From assembly GCA_963731125.1 (NCBI GenBank), contig CAVSVP010000008.1, positions 620,001 to 684,000 on the forward strand: a DNA stretch of 64,000 nucleotides, read 5' to 3'. Of this stretch, positions 33,443 through 43,310 are shown one piece after another. Positions within the stretch are counted from its first letter, which is position 1. Every line of letters starts with the position of its first letter. A program made the translations under genes and the position numbers. The DNA comes from CAVSVP01 sp963731125 (GTDB taxonomy: Bacteria > Pseudomonadota > Gammaproteobacteria > Competibacterales > Competibacteraceae). The notes under the pieces were generated by a model. It had not been told where the DNA came from. It was given only the letters and a program-made list of their open reading frames with translations, and searched no databases.

Positions 33443-36121
33443 ATGGCTAAACCTCAACTTATCCATCGGTTTACTGACCAGGATATCTTCGATGGGACGG
33501 CTTTTGAGTGCTGTTTGGTCACACCGGCAAATCCTCTTAAGGTGTTTCGCCAGGCGCTTAAGCAGGGTGACGAAACCCTAAAAGCGTTGTTTCAAGAGGG
33601 AGTGCCGGTTTGCGAACTGGTCCCGGCACGCGCTCGCCTGATTGATCAACTGCTGGAGCGGGCCTGGTGGCGGTTTTTTGCAGAGTCAGATCCACACCTG
33701 GCTTTGGTGGCGGTTGGCGGGTACGGCCGGGGTGAGCTGCATCCCCATTCAGATGTCGATATTATGATCCTTCTCGAGATCGAGGACATCGACGGCTACC
33801 GCAAGGCCTTGGAAGGCTTTATGACTTTTCTTTGGGACATGGGATTGGAGGTCGGCCATAGCGTGCGTAATTTGGAAGAATGCGTGCGCCTGGGGAAAGC
33901 GGATATTACCGTAGCGACTAGCCTGATGGAGGCACGCTTGTTAGTTGGGTCGTCGGCACTGGTGGAGCGGATGCGCAAATTGACCGGCCCTGAGCATCTC
34001 TGGCCGAGTCGCGCGTTCTTTGAAGCTAAGGTCGAAGAGCAAAGAGTCCGTTACCACAAATACGATGACACGGCCTATAACTTAGAGCCCAATATTAAGG
34101 AGGGCCCCGGCGGGCTGCGTGATTTACAAATGATCGGCTGGGTGGCGAAACGTCATTTCGGCGCCAACACGCTCCATGATTTGGTGGTCTACGGCTTTCT
34201 TACCGAAGGGGAATATGGCGAACTGATTGCCTGCCAAAACTATCTGTGGCAGATCCGTTTTGCGTTACACGCGTTGACGGGGCGACGGGAAGATCGGTTG
34301 CTTTTCGATTACCAGCGTCTTGTCGCGGCCCAGTTTGGTTACCAGGACCGGGATTATAACCTGGCTGTCGAACAGTTTATGCAAAGCTATTACCGCACCA
34401 TTAAGGCGCTGGGGGTGCTTAACGAAATGCTGCTGCAACTGTTTGATGAAGCCATTCTGTTGGCCAATGAATCCGCTGAAGCTGTGCCTATCAGCCGGCG
34501 TTTCCAGGCTCGTAAGGGTTATCTTGAGGTGACGCGACCGGACGTTTTTAAACGCTATCCTTTCGCGTTACTGGAAGTATTTTTGCTGCTTCAGCAACAC
34601 CCGGAAATCAAGGGCATACGGGCTGCGACGATCCGCTTGATTCGCGATCACCGGTTTTTGATCGACAAGTCATTTCGCAACGACGTGCGTGCCCAGAGTC
34701 TATTTCTTAAAATACTCCGCCAGCCGAACGGCGTTACCCGACAGCTTCTGCTAATGAGCCACTACGGCGTCTTGGGCGCTTATCTGCCCGATTTCGACAG
34801 GATTGTCGGGCGCATGCAGTATGATTTATTTCATACTTATACGGTCGATCAGCATATTTTGTTTGTGATCCGCAATCTGCGGCGCTTTTATTTGCCGGAT
34901 TTTCATCATGAATTTCCCCAGTGCAGCGCCATTATTCGCCGCCTGCCCAAGCCATGGCTGCTGTATATTGCAGCCTTTTATCACGATATTGCGAAAGGCC
35001 GCCACGGTGACCATTCCCTGTTGGGGGCTCAAGATGTTAAGCGCTTCTGTCGGCGGCACGGACTGAGTAAAATCGACACCCACTTGGTGGCGTGGCTGGT
35101 GCAACATCATTTGACGATGTCGCTAACGGCTCAGAAAAAAGATATCGACGATCCCGAAGTGATCAACGACTTTGCGCAGTTGATGGGTGATCAGCGGCAC
35201 CTGGATTATCTTTATCTGCTGACGGTGGCCGACATTCGCGCCACGAATCCAAGCCTCTGGAACAGCTGGCGGGCGTCGCTGTTGTGGCAACTTTATCAAA
35301 CGACTCGCCGGGTTCTGCGCCGTGGCTTGAATTATCCCATCGACAAAAAAGAGCGTATTAAAGAAACGCAGTTTCAGGCCCTCGTTCAGTTACGTAAGCA
35401 AGGCATCGACGACAGACGGATTAAGGACGTGTGGCGGGGGTTTGGCGACGATTACTTTCTGCGTGATTCCCCGGACGAAGTGGTCTGGCACACGCGGGCC
35501 GTGTTGAAGAAAGCCGCCGAGGATAACGCCTTGGTACTGGCGCGTGAGGATGCCAGCCGGGGCGGTACCGAAATTTTTGTCTATACACGTGACCATGAGG
35601 GCGTGTTTGCGACCATGGTGTCGACCCTGGATAGATTAGGGCTGACTGTTTTGGACGCCCGCATTATCACCAGCCGTTGTGGTTTTACGCTGGACAGCTA
35701 TACGGTGGTGGAAGCCTCTGGGGAATCTATTGAGGAAAGGATGCGCATTAAAGAAATCGTCACTGTTCTGCGTCGACAGTTGGATGCTCAGGACAGCAGG
35801 GCGGTGCAGCCCAACCGGCGTACGCCACGGGTGCTTAAGCATTTTCCGACACCGACTCAGGTTGTCTTTACAGAAGATGAGGCCAACCAACGCACGGTTT
35901 TGGAGCTTATCACGGCAGACCGGCCGGGACTGCTTTCTCATATCGGCCAAGCATTCAAGGAATGCGGTATTCAGTTGCAGAGCGCCAAAGTTGCTACTAT
36001 TGGCGCCCGAGCTGAGGATGTGTTTTTTATTACTGACCGGGAGAAGCGTCCGCTTGGGGATCCGGAACGGTACGCTCTGCTTCGGGAGGCCTTAATGCGC
36101 CATCTGGATGGCAGTGGATAA
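33443..36121 (+). CDS. glnD: Bifunctional uridylyltransferase/uridylyl-removing enzyme GlnD
   Basis: Senses glutamine and modifies PII proteins, controlling nitrogen assimilation. The 892 residues contain the nucleotidyltransferase motif GGYGRGELHPHSDVD (92-106; D104 and D106 bind metal), a central helical domain, the HD phosphohydrolase motif YHDIAKGRHGDHS (about 515), and two C-terminal ACT domains (from about 715 and 820) that bind glutamine. Length equals that of E. coli GlnD. It lies 36 bp after map. Complete. Confidence 0.97.
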   Translation: MAKPQLIHRFTDQDIFDGTAFECCLVTPANPLKVFRQALKQGDETLKALFQEGVPVCELVPARARLIDQLLERAWWRFFAESDPHLALVAVGGYGRGELHPHSDVDIMILLEIEDIDGYRKALEGFMTFLWDMGLEVGHSVRNLEECVRLGKADITVATSLMEARLLVGSSALVERMRKLTGPEHLWPSRAFFEAKVEEQRVRYHKYDDTAYNLEPNIKEGPGGLRDLQMIGWVAKRHFGANTLHDLVVYGFLTEGEYGELIACQNYLWQIRFALHALTGRREDRLLFDYQRLVAAQFGYQDRDYNLAVEQFMQSYYRTIKALGVLNEMLLQLFDEAILLANESAEAVPISRRFQARKGYLEVTRPDVFKRYPFALLEVFLLLQQHPEIKGIRAATIRLIRDHRFLIDKSFRNDVRAQSLFLKILRQPNGVTRQLLLMSHYGVLGAYLPDFDRIVGRMQYDLFHTYTVDQHILFVIRNLRRFYLPDFHHEFPQCSAIIRRLPKPWLLYIAAFYHDIAKGRHGDHSLLGAQDVKRFCRRHGLSKIDTHLVAWLVQHHLTMSLTAQKKDIDDPEVINDFAQLMGDQRHLDYLYLLTVADIRATNPSLWNSWRASLLWQLYQTTRRVLRRGLNYPIDKKERIKETQFQALVQLRKQGIDDRRIKDVWRGFGDDYFLRDSPDEVVWHTRAVLKKAAEDNALVLAREDASRGGTEIFVYTRDHEGVFATMVSTLDRLGLTVLDARIITSRCGFTLDSYTVVEASGESIEERMRIKEIVTVLRRQLDAQDSRAVQPNRRTPRVLKHFPTPTQVVFTEDEANQRTVLELITADRPGLLSHIGQAFKECGIQLQSAKVATIGARAEDVFFITDREKRPLGDPERYALLREALMRHLDGSG

Positions 36122-36151
36122 CTGCCGCTTTCTGATATTAGGTAATATGCC

Positions 36152-36800
36152 ATGCCCTTTAAAGATCGCACCGAGGCTGGTCAAAAACTGGCTTTTGCTC
36201 TCGCTCGCTATCGCACCAGGTGTTGTGTATCCTCTGCCGCGGGGTGGAGTTGTGCTGGGTGTGGAAATCGCGTGCTATTTACAGATGCCGCTGGATCTCA
36301 TTATTCCGCGTAAAATCGGGCATCCCCGCAACTCGGAATATGCTATCGGTGCGGTGACCGAAACGGGGGAATTGATCTGCAATGAGCGTGAGGTAGCCCG
36401 GGTTGACCCGCACTGGCTCGAGCAACGGGTCGTTCAGGAGCGACAAGAAGCACGCCGACGTCGCGAGCGGTATCTCGGCGGCAGGAAGCCTCTTGCAGTG
36501 GCCGGTAAGCTCGCCATTCTCGTCGATGACGGCATCGCCACAGGACTGACCGTGCGGGCAGCCATTGGTGAGGTGAAACGTCGCCGGCCGGCAGGCGTTG
36601 TGGTGGCAATTCCGGTGGCTCCTAAGGATACGGCCGACACTCTAGCTCAAGAAGTCGATGCGGTTGTGGGGCTTGAAATCACCGACTGCTACTGGGGTGC
36701 AGTGGGTGCTTACTATGAGCGGTTTGCGCAAGTCACTGACGATGAAGTGATTAACCGGTTGCAAAGGCAAAGGCGACAGTCACGCGCCGAACACGAGTAA
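36152..36800 (+). pseudogene. Phosphoribosyltransferase-domain protein, frameshifted near its N-terminus
   Basis: From the ATG at 36152 the product starts MPFKDRTEAGQKLAFALARYRT, the usual beginning of this phosphoribosyltransferase family, but the frame soon stops. The rest, PGVVYPLPRGGVVLGVE onward, lies in another frame and runs to 36800. The PRPP-binding motif LVDDGIATGLT is intact. Dropping one base between about 36212 and 36236 restores a protein of about 215 residues. A rival start in the second frame, inside glnD at 36108, would give an unrelated N-terminus. Either the gene is broken or the sequence has an error. The function of this family is not established. Confidence 0.75.
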
Positions 36801-36807
36801 AGATTCC

Positions 36808-36824
36808 TCTGGCAGACTGCCAGA
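36808..36824 (+). terminator. Short hairpin after the phosphoribosyltransferase gene
   Basis: TCTGGCA and TGCCAGA form a 7-bp stem with a 3-nt loop, 8 bases after the stop codon. The T-run expected of a rho-independent terminator is missing, so this is tentative. Confidence 0.4.
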
Positions 36825-36920
36825 CGGCCGCCTAAAAAATAGCCCGTTAATAAATACTTAATAATTTTTTCCCATAATGTCCCGGTGAGCCAGACAATGA
36901 GCTAGCAAGGTTATTCGGTC

Positions 36921-36938
36921 GTGTCACAAAACTGTAGC
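36921..36938 (+). promoter_or_regulatory. Pho box upstream of pstS
   Basis: GTGTCACAAAACTGTAGC matches the 18-bp PhoB box consensus (CTGTCATAWAWCTGTMAY) at 15 positions, including both TGT half-site cores at 11-bp spacing. It lies 66 bp before the pstS start codon. PhoB-dependent induction under phosphate limitation is well known for pst operons. Confidence 0.7.
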
Positions 36939-37004
36939 AATTTTCAAGTACAGTTCATTAGTTTAACAACCATTATAACCACACTCAGATCGTGGAGGTT
37001 CCTA

Positions 37005-38063
37005 GTGATTCCAAAGCAGCTTACCCTTGCCGCTGCCGTAGCGGCAGTGACCGCCTCCGGTTTTGCCTATGCACAGGCCAGCCGTGACTATATCTCTATC
37101 GTGGGTTCTTCAACCGTGTATCCGTTCGCCACGGTGGTGGCCGAACAGTTCGGGAAAACCACCGGGTTCAAAACTCCCAAGATCGAATCCACCGGGTCTG
37201 GCGGGGGCATTAAACTGTTCTGTGCCGGCGTTGGTGTGCAACACCCGGATATCACCAACGCCTCCCGTCGTATTAAACCCTCCGAAGTGGAAATGTGCGA
37301 AAAGAACGGCGTAAAAGAAATCGTCGAGGTGGAGATCGGCTATGACGGCATTGCTATCGCCAACTCCAAAAATGCGCCTCTTTATGATTTGACGGAAAAG
37401 GATATTTACCTGGCTCTGGCTAAGAATGTGCCTGATCCCGAAGGCGGTGGGCAATTGATTGCCAATCCGTACAAGACCTGGAAAGATGTCAATCCCACCC
37501 TCCCTGACACCCAGATCGAGGTGCTTGGCCCGCCGCCGACTTCCGGCACCCGCGATGCCTTTGTCGAGCTAGTCATGGATGATGGCTGTCGCGAGTCTCC
37601 CATGCTGGAATCTATGGAGGAGAGTGACGAGGATGCTTTTAAAGCCGCCTGCCAGACACTTCGCGAAGATGGCGCTTATGTGGAAGCCGGTGAGAACGAT
37701 AACTTGATCGTACAGAAGTTGCAGGCCAATTCCAGCGCCCTGGGTATCTTCGGCTATAGCTTTTTAGATCAGAATCTCGACAAGATCCAAGGTTCTCACA
37801 TCAACGGTGTAGAACCCACCTTTGAACATATCGCTTCCGGCGCCTATCCGGTATCCCGGCCGTTATTCTTTTACGTCAAGAAGGCACACGTGGGCACTAT
37901 CCCCGGCATCAAAGAGTACACCGCCGAATTTACTTCGGAGAAGGCCATAGGAGAGGAGGGTTATCTCACCGACAAGGGGTTAATTCCACTGCCCGAGGAT
38001 GAGCTGAAAGAAGTACGCACCGCCGTTAGCAATATGAAACCCATGGACGTTTCCATGAAATAA
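37005..38063 (+). CDS. pstS: Phosphate ABC transporter substrate-binding protein
   Basis: Periplasmic phosphate receptor. I choose the GTG at 37005: GGAGG lies 9 bases upstream, and the product then opens with a signal peptide (IPKQLTLAAAVAAVTA...FAYAQA, cleavage at about 24). The 352-residue protein contains phosphate-loop segments VGSSTVYPFA and ESTGSGGGI, and PTSGTRDAF. The Pho box lies upstream, and pstC, pstA, pstB and phoU follow on the same strand. Confidence 0.95.
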   Translation: MIPKQLTLAAAVAAVTASGFAYAQASRDYISIVGSSTVYPFATVVAEQFGKTTGFKTPKIESTGSGGGIKLFCAGVGVQHPDITNASRRIKPSEVEMCEKNGVKEIVEVEIGYDGIAIANSKNAPLYDLTEKDIYLALAKNVPDPEGGGQLIANPYKTWKDVNPTLPDTQIEVLGPPPTSGTRDAFVELVMDDGCRESPMLESMEESDEDAFKAACQTLREDGAYVEAGENDNLIVQKLQANSSALGIFGYSFLDQNLDKIQGSHINGVEPTFEHIASGAYPVSRPLFFYVKKAHVGTIPGIKEYTAEFTSEKAIGEEGYLTDKGLIPLPEDELKEVRTAVSNMKPMDVSMK

Positions 38064-38169
38064 GCGGCTAAGATGTCATGCTGGTGTTACCTCAGCGGTT
38101 GGTTCGATACTACCAGCCGCCGCTTTGCGTTGTCCCAGCCATCAGCTTACCACAAGAAGCCAGTCGGTC

Positions 38170-39549
38170 ATGCTTACCTACCTTGTTCTGCTGCTGCTGA
38201 TTTTGTCCAGCATTGGCTATCACTTGGGGCGCCGGCGCTCCCTTGCCGTGGCCAGCGGTCACTGCAGAAATCTGCATTCGCTGCCAAATTATTACGGATT
38301 GTATACCGCACTCTGGTGTGGAGTGCCGGCGCTAATCGTATTACTTGTTTGGATTGCCTTAGGGCCTGCCGTTATTACCCAGCTGGTGGTTGCCGGCCTG
38401 CCGCCGGAGCTGCAAAATCTACCGGAGGCCAGGCTCAATCTGGTCATTAATAACATTAAAAACATGGTTAGCGGCAATGTTGTTTACGGTTCGCCGAATC
38501 CTGCCGTGCTGGCGGCAGCGGAGCACTACCGGCAGCTGCAAGCCATTGGTAATGCAGCTATGTGGGTCGTGGTTCTGTGCTTAGCGATTGGTGGCGGGAT
38601 TTATGCACGTCGCGCCATTGCTCCCCGCTTTCAAGCCCGCAATAAAGTCGAGTTCACCATTACCGTCATTCTGATTATCTGCTCGACCATCGCCATTTTT
38701 ACCACCATCGGCATCGTATTGTCGGTACTGTTTGAATCCATCCGTTTTTTCAACAGGGTGCCGATTACAGAGTTTTTATTTGGCCTGAAATGGAGTCCGC
38801 AGACCGCACTGCGGGCCGATCAGGTAGCGGCCGCCGGTGCTTTCGGCGCCGTACCGTTATTTACCGGCACCTTGCTGATTTCCCTGGTCGCCATGCTGGT
38901 GGCCGTGCCTATCGGGCTGTTGTCGGCGCTGTACTTGTCCGAATATGCCCATCCCAAGTTCCGAGCAGTGGCCAAACCGGTGTTGGAGATCCTGGCCGGG
39001 ATCCCAACCGTAGTATATGGTTTTTTCGCGGCTTTGACGGTAGCTCCTTTAGTTCGCGAAACCGGCGGTGTGCTGGGGTTTGACGTGGCCTCTGAAAGCG
39101 CTTTGGCCGCAGGTCTTGTGATGGGCGTTATGATTATTCCCTTTGTTTCCTCGTTGTCCGATGATGTGATTAACGCAGTGCCTCAGGCCATGCGCGACGG
39201 CTCCTACGCCATGGGCGCCACCCACTCGGAGACCATCAAGCGGGTCATTTTGCCTGCCGCACTGCCGGGTATTGTGGGGGGGGTACTGCTGGCGGTGTCC
39301 CGCGCTATCGGCGAAACCATGATTGTGGTGATGGCCGCCGGGTTGGCCGCTAACTTGACGTTTAATCCTCTGGAGGCGGTGACTACCGTGACGGTGCAGA
39401 TTGTGACCTTGTTAACCGGCGATCAGGAATTCGATAGCGCCAAGACACTGGCTGCATTTGCCCTTGGACTTGTGTTGTTTACGATGACGCTCATTCTCAA
39501 CGTGATCGCCCTATACGTGGTTCGCAGGTACCGGGAGCAGTATGAGTAA
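38170..39549 (+). CDS. pstC: Phosphate ABC transporter permease PstC
   Basis: Inner-membrane permease. The ATG at 38170 starts a hydrophobic segment (MLTYLVLLLLILSS). The 459 residues are longer than E. coli PstC (319) because of an N-terminal region of about 150 residues with extra membrane helices, a form common in this lineage. The permease domain follows, with the EAA-like loop SDDVINAVPQAMRDGSYAMGA and PGIVGGVLLAVSRAIGE. It overlaps pstA by 8 bp. Confidence 0.94.
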   Translation: MLTYLVLLLLILSSIGYHLGRRRSLAVASGHCRNLHSLPNYYGLYTALWCGVPALIVLLVWIALGPAVITQLVVAGLPPELQNLPEARLNLVINNIKNMVSGNVVYGSPNPAVLAAAEHYRQLQAIGNAAMWVVVLCLAIGGGIYARRAIAPRFQARNKVEFTITVILIICSTIAIFTTIGIVLSVLFESIRFFNRVPITEFLFGLKWSPQTALRADQVAAAGAFGAVPLFTGTLLISLVAMLVAVPIGLLSALYLSEYAHPKFRAVAKPVLEILAGIPTVVYGFFAALTVAPLVRETGGVLGFDVASESALAAGLVMGVMIIPFVSSLSDDVINAVPQAMRDGSYAMGATHSETIKRVILPAALPGIVGGVLLAVSRAIGETMIVVMAAGLAANLTFNPLEAVTTVTVQIVTLLTGDQEFDSAKTLAAFALGLVLFTMTLILNVIALYVVRRYREQYE

Positions 39550-40852
39550 TCAAGACACCACACTCACGAAATTAGCGCGTCGGGATACGACCGCTATTAT
39601 TCGGGCGGGCATTCGCCGCCGCCATGCCGCCGAGCGACGCTTTAAGTTGTACGGGCTGACGGCGATCTGTTTAGGGTTACTCTTTGTTGCCTTTCTTTTT
39701 GTGGATATTGGCTTAAAAGGCTATCCGGCTTTTCAGCAGACTTACCTCCGCCTGCGGATTTATTTCGATCCCGCAGTCATCGATCCGGCCGCTGCCCGTG
39801 ACCCCCAGGTTCTGTCCAGGGCGGATTACGATGCCCTTTGGAAAGATGCGTTGAAGGCGCGCTTTACGGTGGAAGGCCGGCGGGAGCGCCGCGCCCTCTA
39901 CTCGCTGGTCAGCTCGGGGGCAGGATTTCAACTACGCAGAATGGTGCTGGACGACCCGTCTCTGATCGGCACGACCCAGGATGTCTGGCTGCTTGCCGAT
40001 GACGAGGTGGACACCTTTGTCAAGGGGTATATTGACCGGGATGTGCTGGAAGCCAACCGACCCATCAAAGACAATCAGATCGCCTGGATCGATCAGCTAA
40101 GGGACGCTGGTGATCTGGAAACTCGGTTTAATACCCTATTCTTTACCAATGGCGATTCCCGGGAACCGGAGCTGGCGGGTATTCAAGGCGCCCTCGTGGG
40201 TTCCTTTTTTACCTTGCTGGTCACGCTGAGCCTGTCGTTTCCCATTGGCGTGGCCACGGCGGTGTACCTGGAGGAATTTGCTCCTAAAAATAAATGGTCG
40301 GATTTAATTGAAGTCAACGTTAACAACTTAGCGGCGGTACCGTCTATCGTTTTCGGATTGCTGGGCCTGGCGGTATTTATCAACTTTTTCGGTCTGCCGC
40401 GTTCCACCCCGTTGGTGGGTGGTCTGGTGCTTACTCTGATGACCTTGCCGACGATTATTATCGCCAGTCGGGCGGCTCTTAAAGCCGTGCCGCCGTCGAT
40501 TCGCGAGGCGGCCTTGGGGATGGGAGCCTCCAGGTTGCAAATGGTCACCCATCATGTCCTGCCCCTGGCCATGCCCGGTATGTTGACGGGAACCATTATC
40601 GGTATGGCGCAAGCCCTGGGAGAAACCGCGCCACTGCTGATGATTGGGATGATAGCCTTTATCGTGGATGTTCCCTCCGGACCGCTGGAGCCGGCCACCG
40701 TGCTGCCGGTGCAAATCTTTTTATGGGCTGATTTGCCGGAACGCGCCTTTGTCGCGCGTACGTCGGCCGCCATTATGGTATTGCTGGGCTTTCTGATGGT
40801 GATGAATGCCCTGGCCGTCATCCTACGCAGGCGGTTCGAGCGGCGCTGGTAG
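39542..40852 (+). CDS. pstA: Phosphate ABC transporter permease PstA
   Basis: Second membrane subunit, 436 residues. A first membrane helix at about 37-57 is followed by an extended periplasmic segment (to about 210) absent from E. coli PstA; the permease core then shows YLEEFAP, NNLAAVPSIVFGLLGL and the EAA-type loop IREAALGMGASRLQ. The start overlaps the end of pstC, indicating coupling. The enlarged form is known in other gammaproteobacteria. Confidence 0.94.
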   Translation: MSNQDTTLTKLARRDTTAIIRAGIRRRHAAERRFKLYGLTAICLGLLFVAFLFVDIGLKGYPAFQQTYLRLRIYFDPAVIDPAAARDPQVLSRADYDALWKDALKARFTVEGRRERRALYSLVSSGAGFQLRRMVLDDPSLIGTTQDVWLLADDEVDTFVKGYIDRDVLEANRPIKDNQIAWIDQLRDAGDLETRFNTLFFTNGDSREPELAGIQGALVGSFFTLLVTLSLSFPIGVATAVYLEEFAPKNKWSDLIEVNVNNLAAVPSIVFGLLGLAVFINFFGLPRSTPLVGGLVLTLMTLPTIIIASRAALKAVPPSIREAALGMGASRLQMVTHHVLPLAMPGMLTGTIIGMAQALGETAPLLMIGMIAFIVDVPSGPLEPATVLPVQIFLWADLPERAFVARTSAAIMVLLGFLMVMNALAVILRRRFERRW

Positions 40853-40882
40853 CGCACTAACCGATGACAGAGAGTTATAGTC

Positions 40883-41797
40883 ATGAATACTAACGTCTCG
40901 CAGCAATTTGAGAGCAGTGCCAATAGTGCAATTACCGGTGTGCCGCCAGTGGCTTCTCCTGAAACCGAAACTGCGGTCAGGACCGGTCCGCGCATCACCG
41001 ATTATGAAGACCGTCGCACGGTGGGAGAGATTACCGTCGTGAATCCGAAGATGGTCTGCCGAAATGTTAACGTTTATTATGGCGAGAAACAGGCTATTAA
41101 AAACGTTAGCATCGATATCGGTGCAAACCAGGTTATTTCCTTTATCGGTCCTTCGGGCTGCGGTAAGTCCACCTTCTTGCGTTGTTTAAACCGGATGAAC
41201 GATACTGTGGCCGGCTGCCGGATTAAGGGTGAGATTACCCTCGATAACGATAATATTTTTGATAAAAATCTGGATGTCGTCCAGCTTCGCGCCCGGGTGG
41301 GAATGGTATTTCAGAAACCTAACCCGTTTCCCAAAACTATTTACGAAAATATTGCCTATGGACCACGCATTCATGGCTTGACCGGCAATAAGGCGGAGCT
41401 GGATGAACTGGTGTATACTTGTTTGGAAAGGGCAGGTCTGTTGAATGAGGTGAAAGACCGGCTGGATCAGCCGGGAACCGGCCTTTCGGGCGGCCAACAG
41501 CAGCGCTTGTGCATTGCCCGGGCTATCTCGGTCAGCCCCGAGGTGATTCTGATGGACGAACCCTGCTCCGCATTAGATCCCATCGCTACCGCTAAGATCG
41601 AGGAACTGATAGACGAGCTGCGGGAAAATTATACCATTGTGATTGTGACCCATTCCATGCAGCAGGCCGCCCGTGTTTCCCAGCGCACCGCCTATTTTCA
41701 TTTAGGCGATTTGATCGAAGCGGGAGAGACCGAGCAGCTTTTTACCAATCCTCAGCATAAGTTGACCGAAGATTATATTACCGGTCGCTTCGGTTGA
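40883..41797 (+). CDS. pstB: Phosphate ABC transporter ATP-binding protein
   Basis: Energises PstCA. The 304 residues have Walker A GPSGCGKST (89-97), the signature LSGGQQQR, and Walker B VILMDEP followed by CSALDP. The first 50 residues or so are a low-complexity extension compared with the 257-residue E. coli protein. Lies 30 bp after pstA. Confidence 0.97.
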   Translation: MNTNVSQQFESSANSAITGVPPVASPETETAVRTGPRITDYEDRRTVGEITVVNPKMVCRNVNVYYGEKQAIKNVSIDIGANQVISFIGPSGCGKSTFLRCLNRMNDTVAGCRIKGEITLDNDNIFDKNLDVVQLRARVGMVFQKPNPFPKTIYENIAYGPRIHGLTGNKAELDELVYTCLERAGLLNEVKDRLDQPGTGLSGGQQQRLCIARAISVSPEVILMDEPCSALDPIATAKIEELIDELRENYTIVIVTHSMQQAARVSQRTAYFHLGDLIEAGETEQLFTNPQHKLTEDYITGRFG

Positions 41798-41858
41798 GGC
41801 CGCTTCAGGTTTATCGGGCAATGCCAAAGGCGAGTCGCCCCGAGGAGGATGGTTTACC

Positions 41859-42596
41859 ATGTCGGTAAATAAAGACGGGCATACGGTTAAGCGTTACGAT
41901 CAGGAACTGGCCGGCCTACGCAGCTTAGTGCTGGAGATGGGCGGCCTGGTGGAGGATCAGGTCAAGCGGGCGGTTGCGGCCCTGGATGATGAAGACATCG
42001 GTGCAGCGCGGGAGGTCATCGCCCGGGATCATGTGGTCAATGGGTTGGAGGTTAAGGCGGATGAAGAAAGCGTAAGTCTTATCGCGCTACGCCAACCTTT
42101 GGGTAAAGATCTTAGACTGATTATCGCGCTGTCCAAAACCGTGACCGATCTCGAGCGGGTTGGTGACGAGGCCGAGCGGATTGCGCGTATGGTGGTGCAC
42201 CTCTATGATACCGACGCTAGCCCTCCGAGTAACCGGCTGTTTCGGGATGTGCTACACCTGGCGGAACTCGCTGAGAAAATGCTGCGCGCCAGTCTGGATG
42301 CCTTGGCCCGTTTGAATGTGGAAAAGGCTATGGAAATCACGCAATGGGACCATGAGTTGGATAGTGATTTTCAATACGCCATGCGCAATCTCACCACCTA
42401 TGCCATGGAAGATCACCGTAATATCGGTCACATTATCGATGTGGTTTTTATGCTGAGAGCCCTAGAGCGCATCGGCGATCATGCCAAAAATATTGGCGAG
42501 TATGTTATCTTTTTGGTCAAGGGTAAAGATATCCGTCATACCAGCGTAACGGAACTTGCTCAAGACGTTGTTACGCCGACGCCGGCGCGGAGCTGA
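41859..42596 (+). CDS. phoU: Phosphate signalling protein PhoU
   Basis: Links Pst to PhoR and represses the Pho response when phosphate is plentiful. The 245-residue all-helical protein has the duplicated PhoU motifs ITDLERVGDEAERIA-type (here TVTDLERVGDEAERIA) and ALERIGDHAKNIGEYV. GAGGAGG lies 12 bases before the ATG. Last gene of the pst operon; phoBR are not in the window. Confidence 0.96.
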   Translation: MSVNKDGHTVKRYDQELAGLRSLVLEMGGLVEDQVKRAVAALDDEDIGAAREVIARDHVVNGLEVKADEESVSLIALRQPLGKDLRLIIALSKTVTDLERVGDEAERIARMVVHLYDTDASPPSNRLFRDVLHLAELAEKMLRASLDALARLNVEKAMEITQWDHELDSDFQYAMRNLTTYAMEDHRNIGHIIDVVFMLRALERIGDHAKNIGEYVIFLVKGKDIRHTSVTELAQDVVTPTPARS

Positions 42597-42776
42597 GGGA
42601 ATGCAGCTAACGATAGGTCCCAGTGGACCTTGGTCGCGTAGTCTGCCGCTGTTTATTTTTTGGAAGGGCGTCATTTTGGTGCAGACCGGCAAGGACTACG
42701 CTAGACTGTATAATAAGCTTACGACTTTCCTGCGTTCGCTAGAGTCACCGAGTATAACCGTTAGGAGTCATGGCTG

Positions 42777-43280
42777 ATGAGTGAGACAAAGGCGTCCGCG
42801 ACCACTGCGTACCGCGATCTGCTGAAAAAGTCCAGTTTAGGCGAAGAACTGACGGAGTCACAATGCGAAATACTGGCCGGTATTATTACGGTTCGGGAAT
42901 TGGAGGACGGTGACGTCTTATTCAATGAAGGCGATAAAGACGATGCGCTGCATGTCATTGCCCAGGGTAGGTTGGAAGTCGTCAGATCTACCGGCGCTGG
43001 CGAGTGGGTCACCCTGCATATACTGCGGGAAGGTGACATGGCGGGAGAGTTGAGTTTTGTCGATGGATTGGAACACAGCGCAGGACTTCGGGCGGTGGGT
43101 AGCAGTAAAGTCTTTAGTTTAACCCGGAAGCAATTCGAAGGCTTACTCCAGCAGGATGCTGAGCTGGTGTATAACGTGATGCGCGCCATCGTTCGCACCG
43201 TGCATGATATCCTGCGTCGTATGAACCTTCACTATGTAGAGATGAGCAATTACATTGCCAAACAACACGGTAGATATTAA
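42777..43280 (+). CDS. Cyclic-nucleotide-binding-domain protein
   Basis: A 167-residue protein that is mostly one Crp-type beta-barrel domain: LEDGDVLFNEGDKDDALHVIAQGRLEV, then LREGDMAGELSFVDG, where GELSFVDG matches the phosphate-binding cassette of cNMP sensors except that the usual arginine after it is not evident. A short C-terminal helix pair (NVMRAIVRTVHDILRRMN) follows, with no DNA-binding domain. It may be a stand-alone sensor or regulator of a partner protein. It lies 180 bp after phoU with its own weak ribosome site, so membership of the Pho operon is uncertain. Confidence 0.85.
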   Translation: MSETKASATTAYRDLLKKSSLGEELTESQCEILAGIITVRELEDGDVLFNEGDKDDALHVIAQGRLEVVRSTGAGEWVTLHILREGDMAGELSFVDGLEHSAGLRAVGSSKVFSLTRKQFEGLLQQDAELVYNVMRAIVRTVHDILRRMNLHYVEMSNYIAKQHGRY

Positions 43281-43310
43281 ATCATGCCACGGCTCATTTT
43301 TTCTTAGCGC

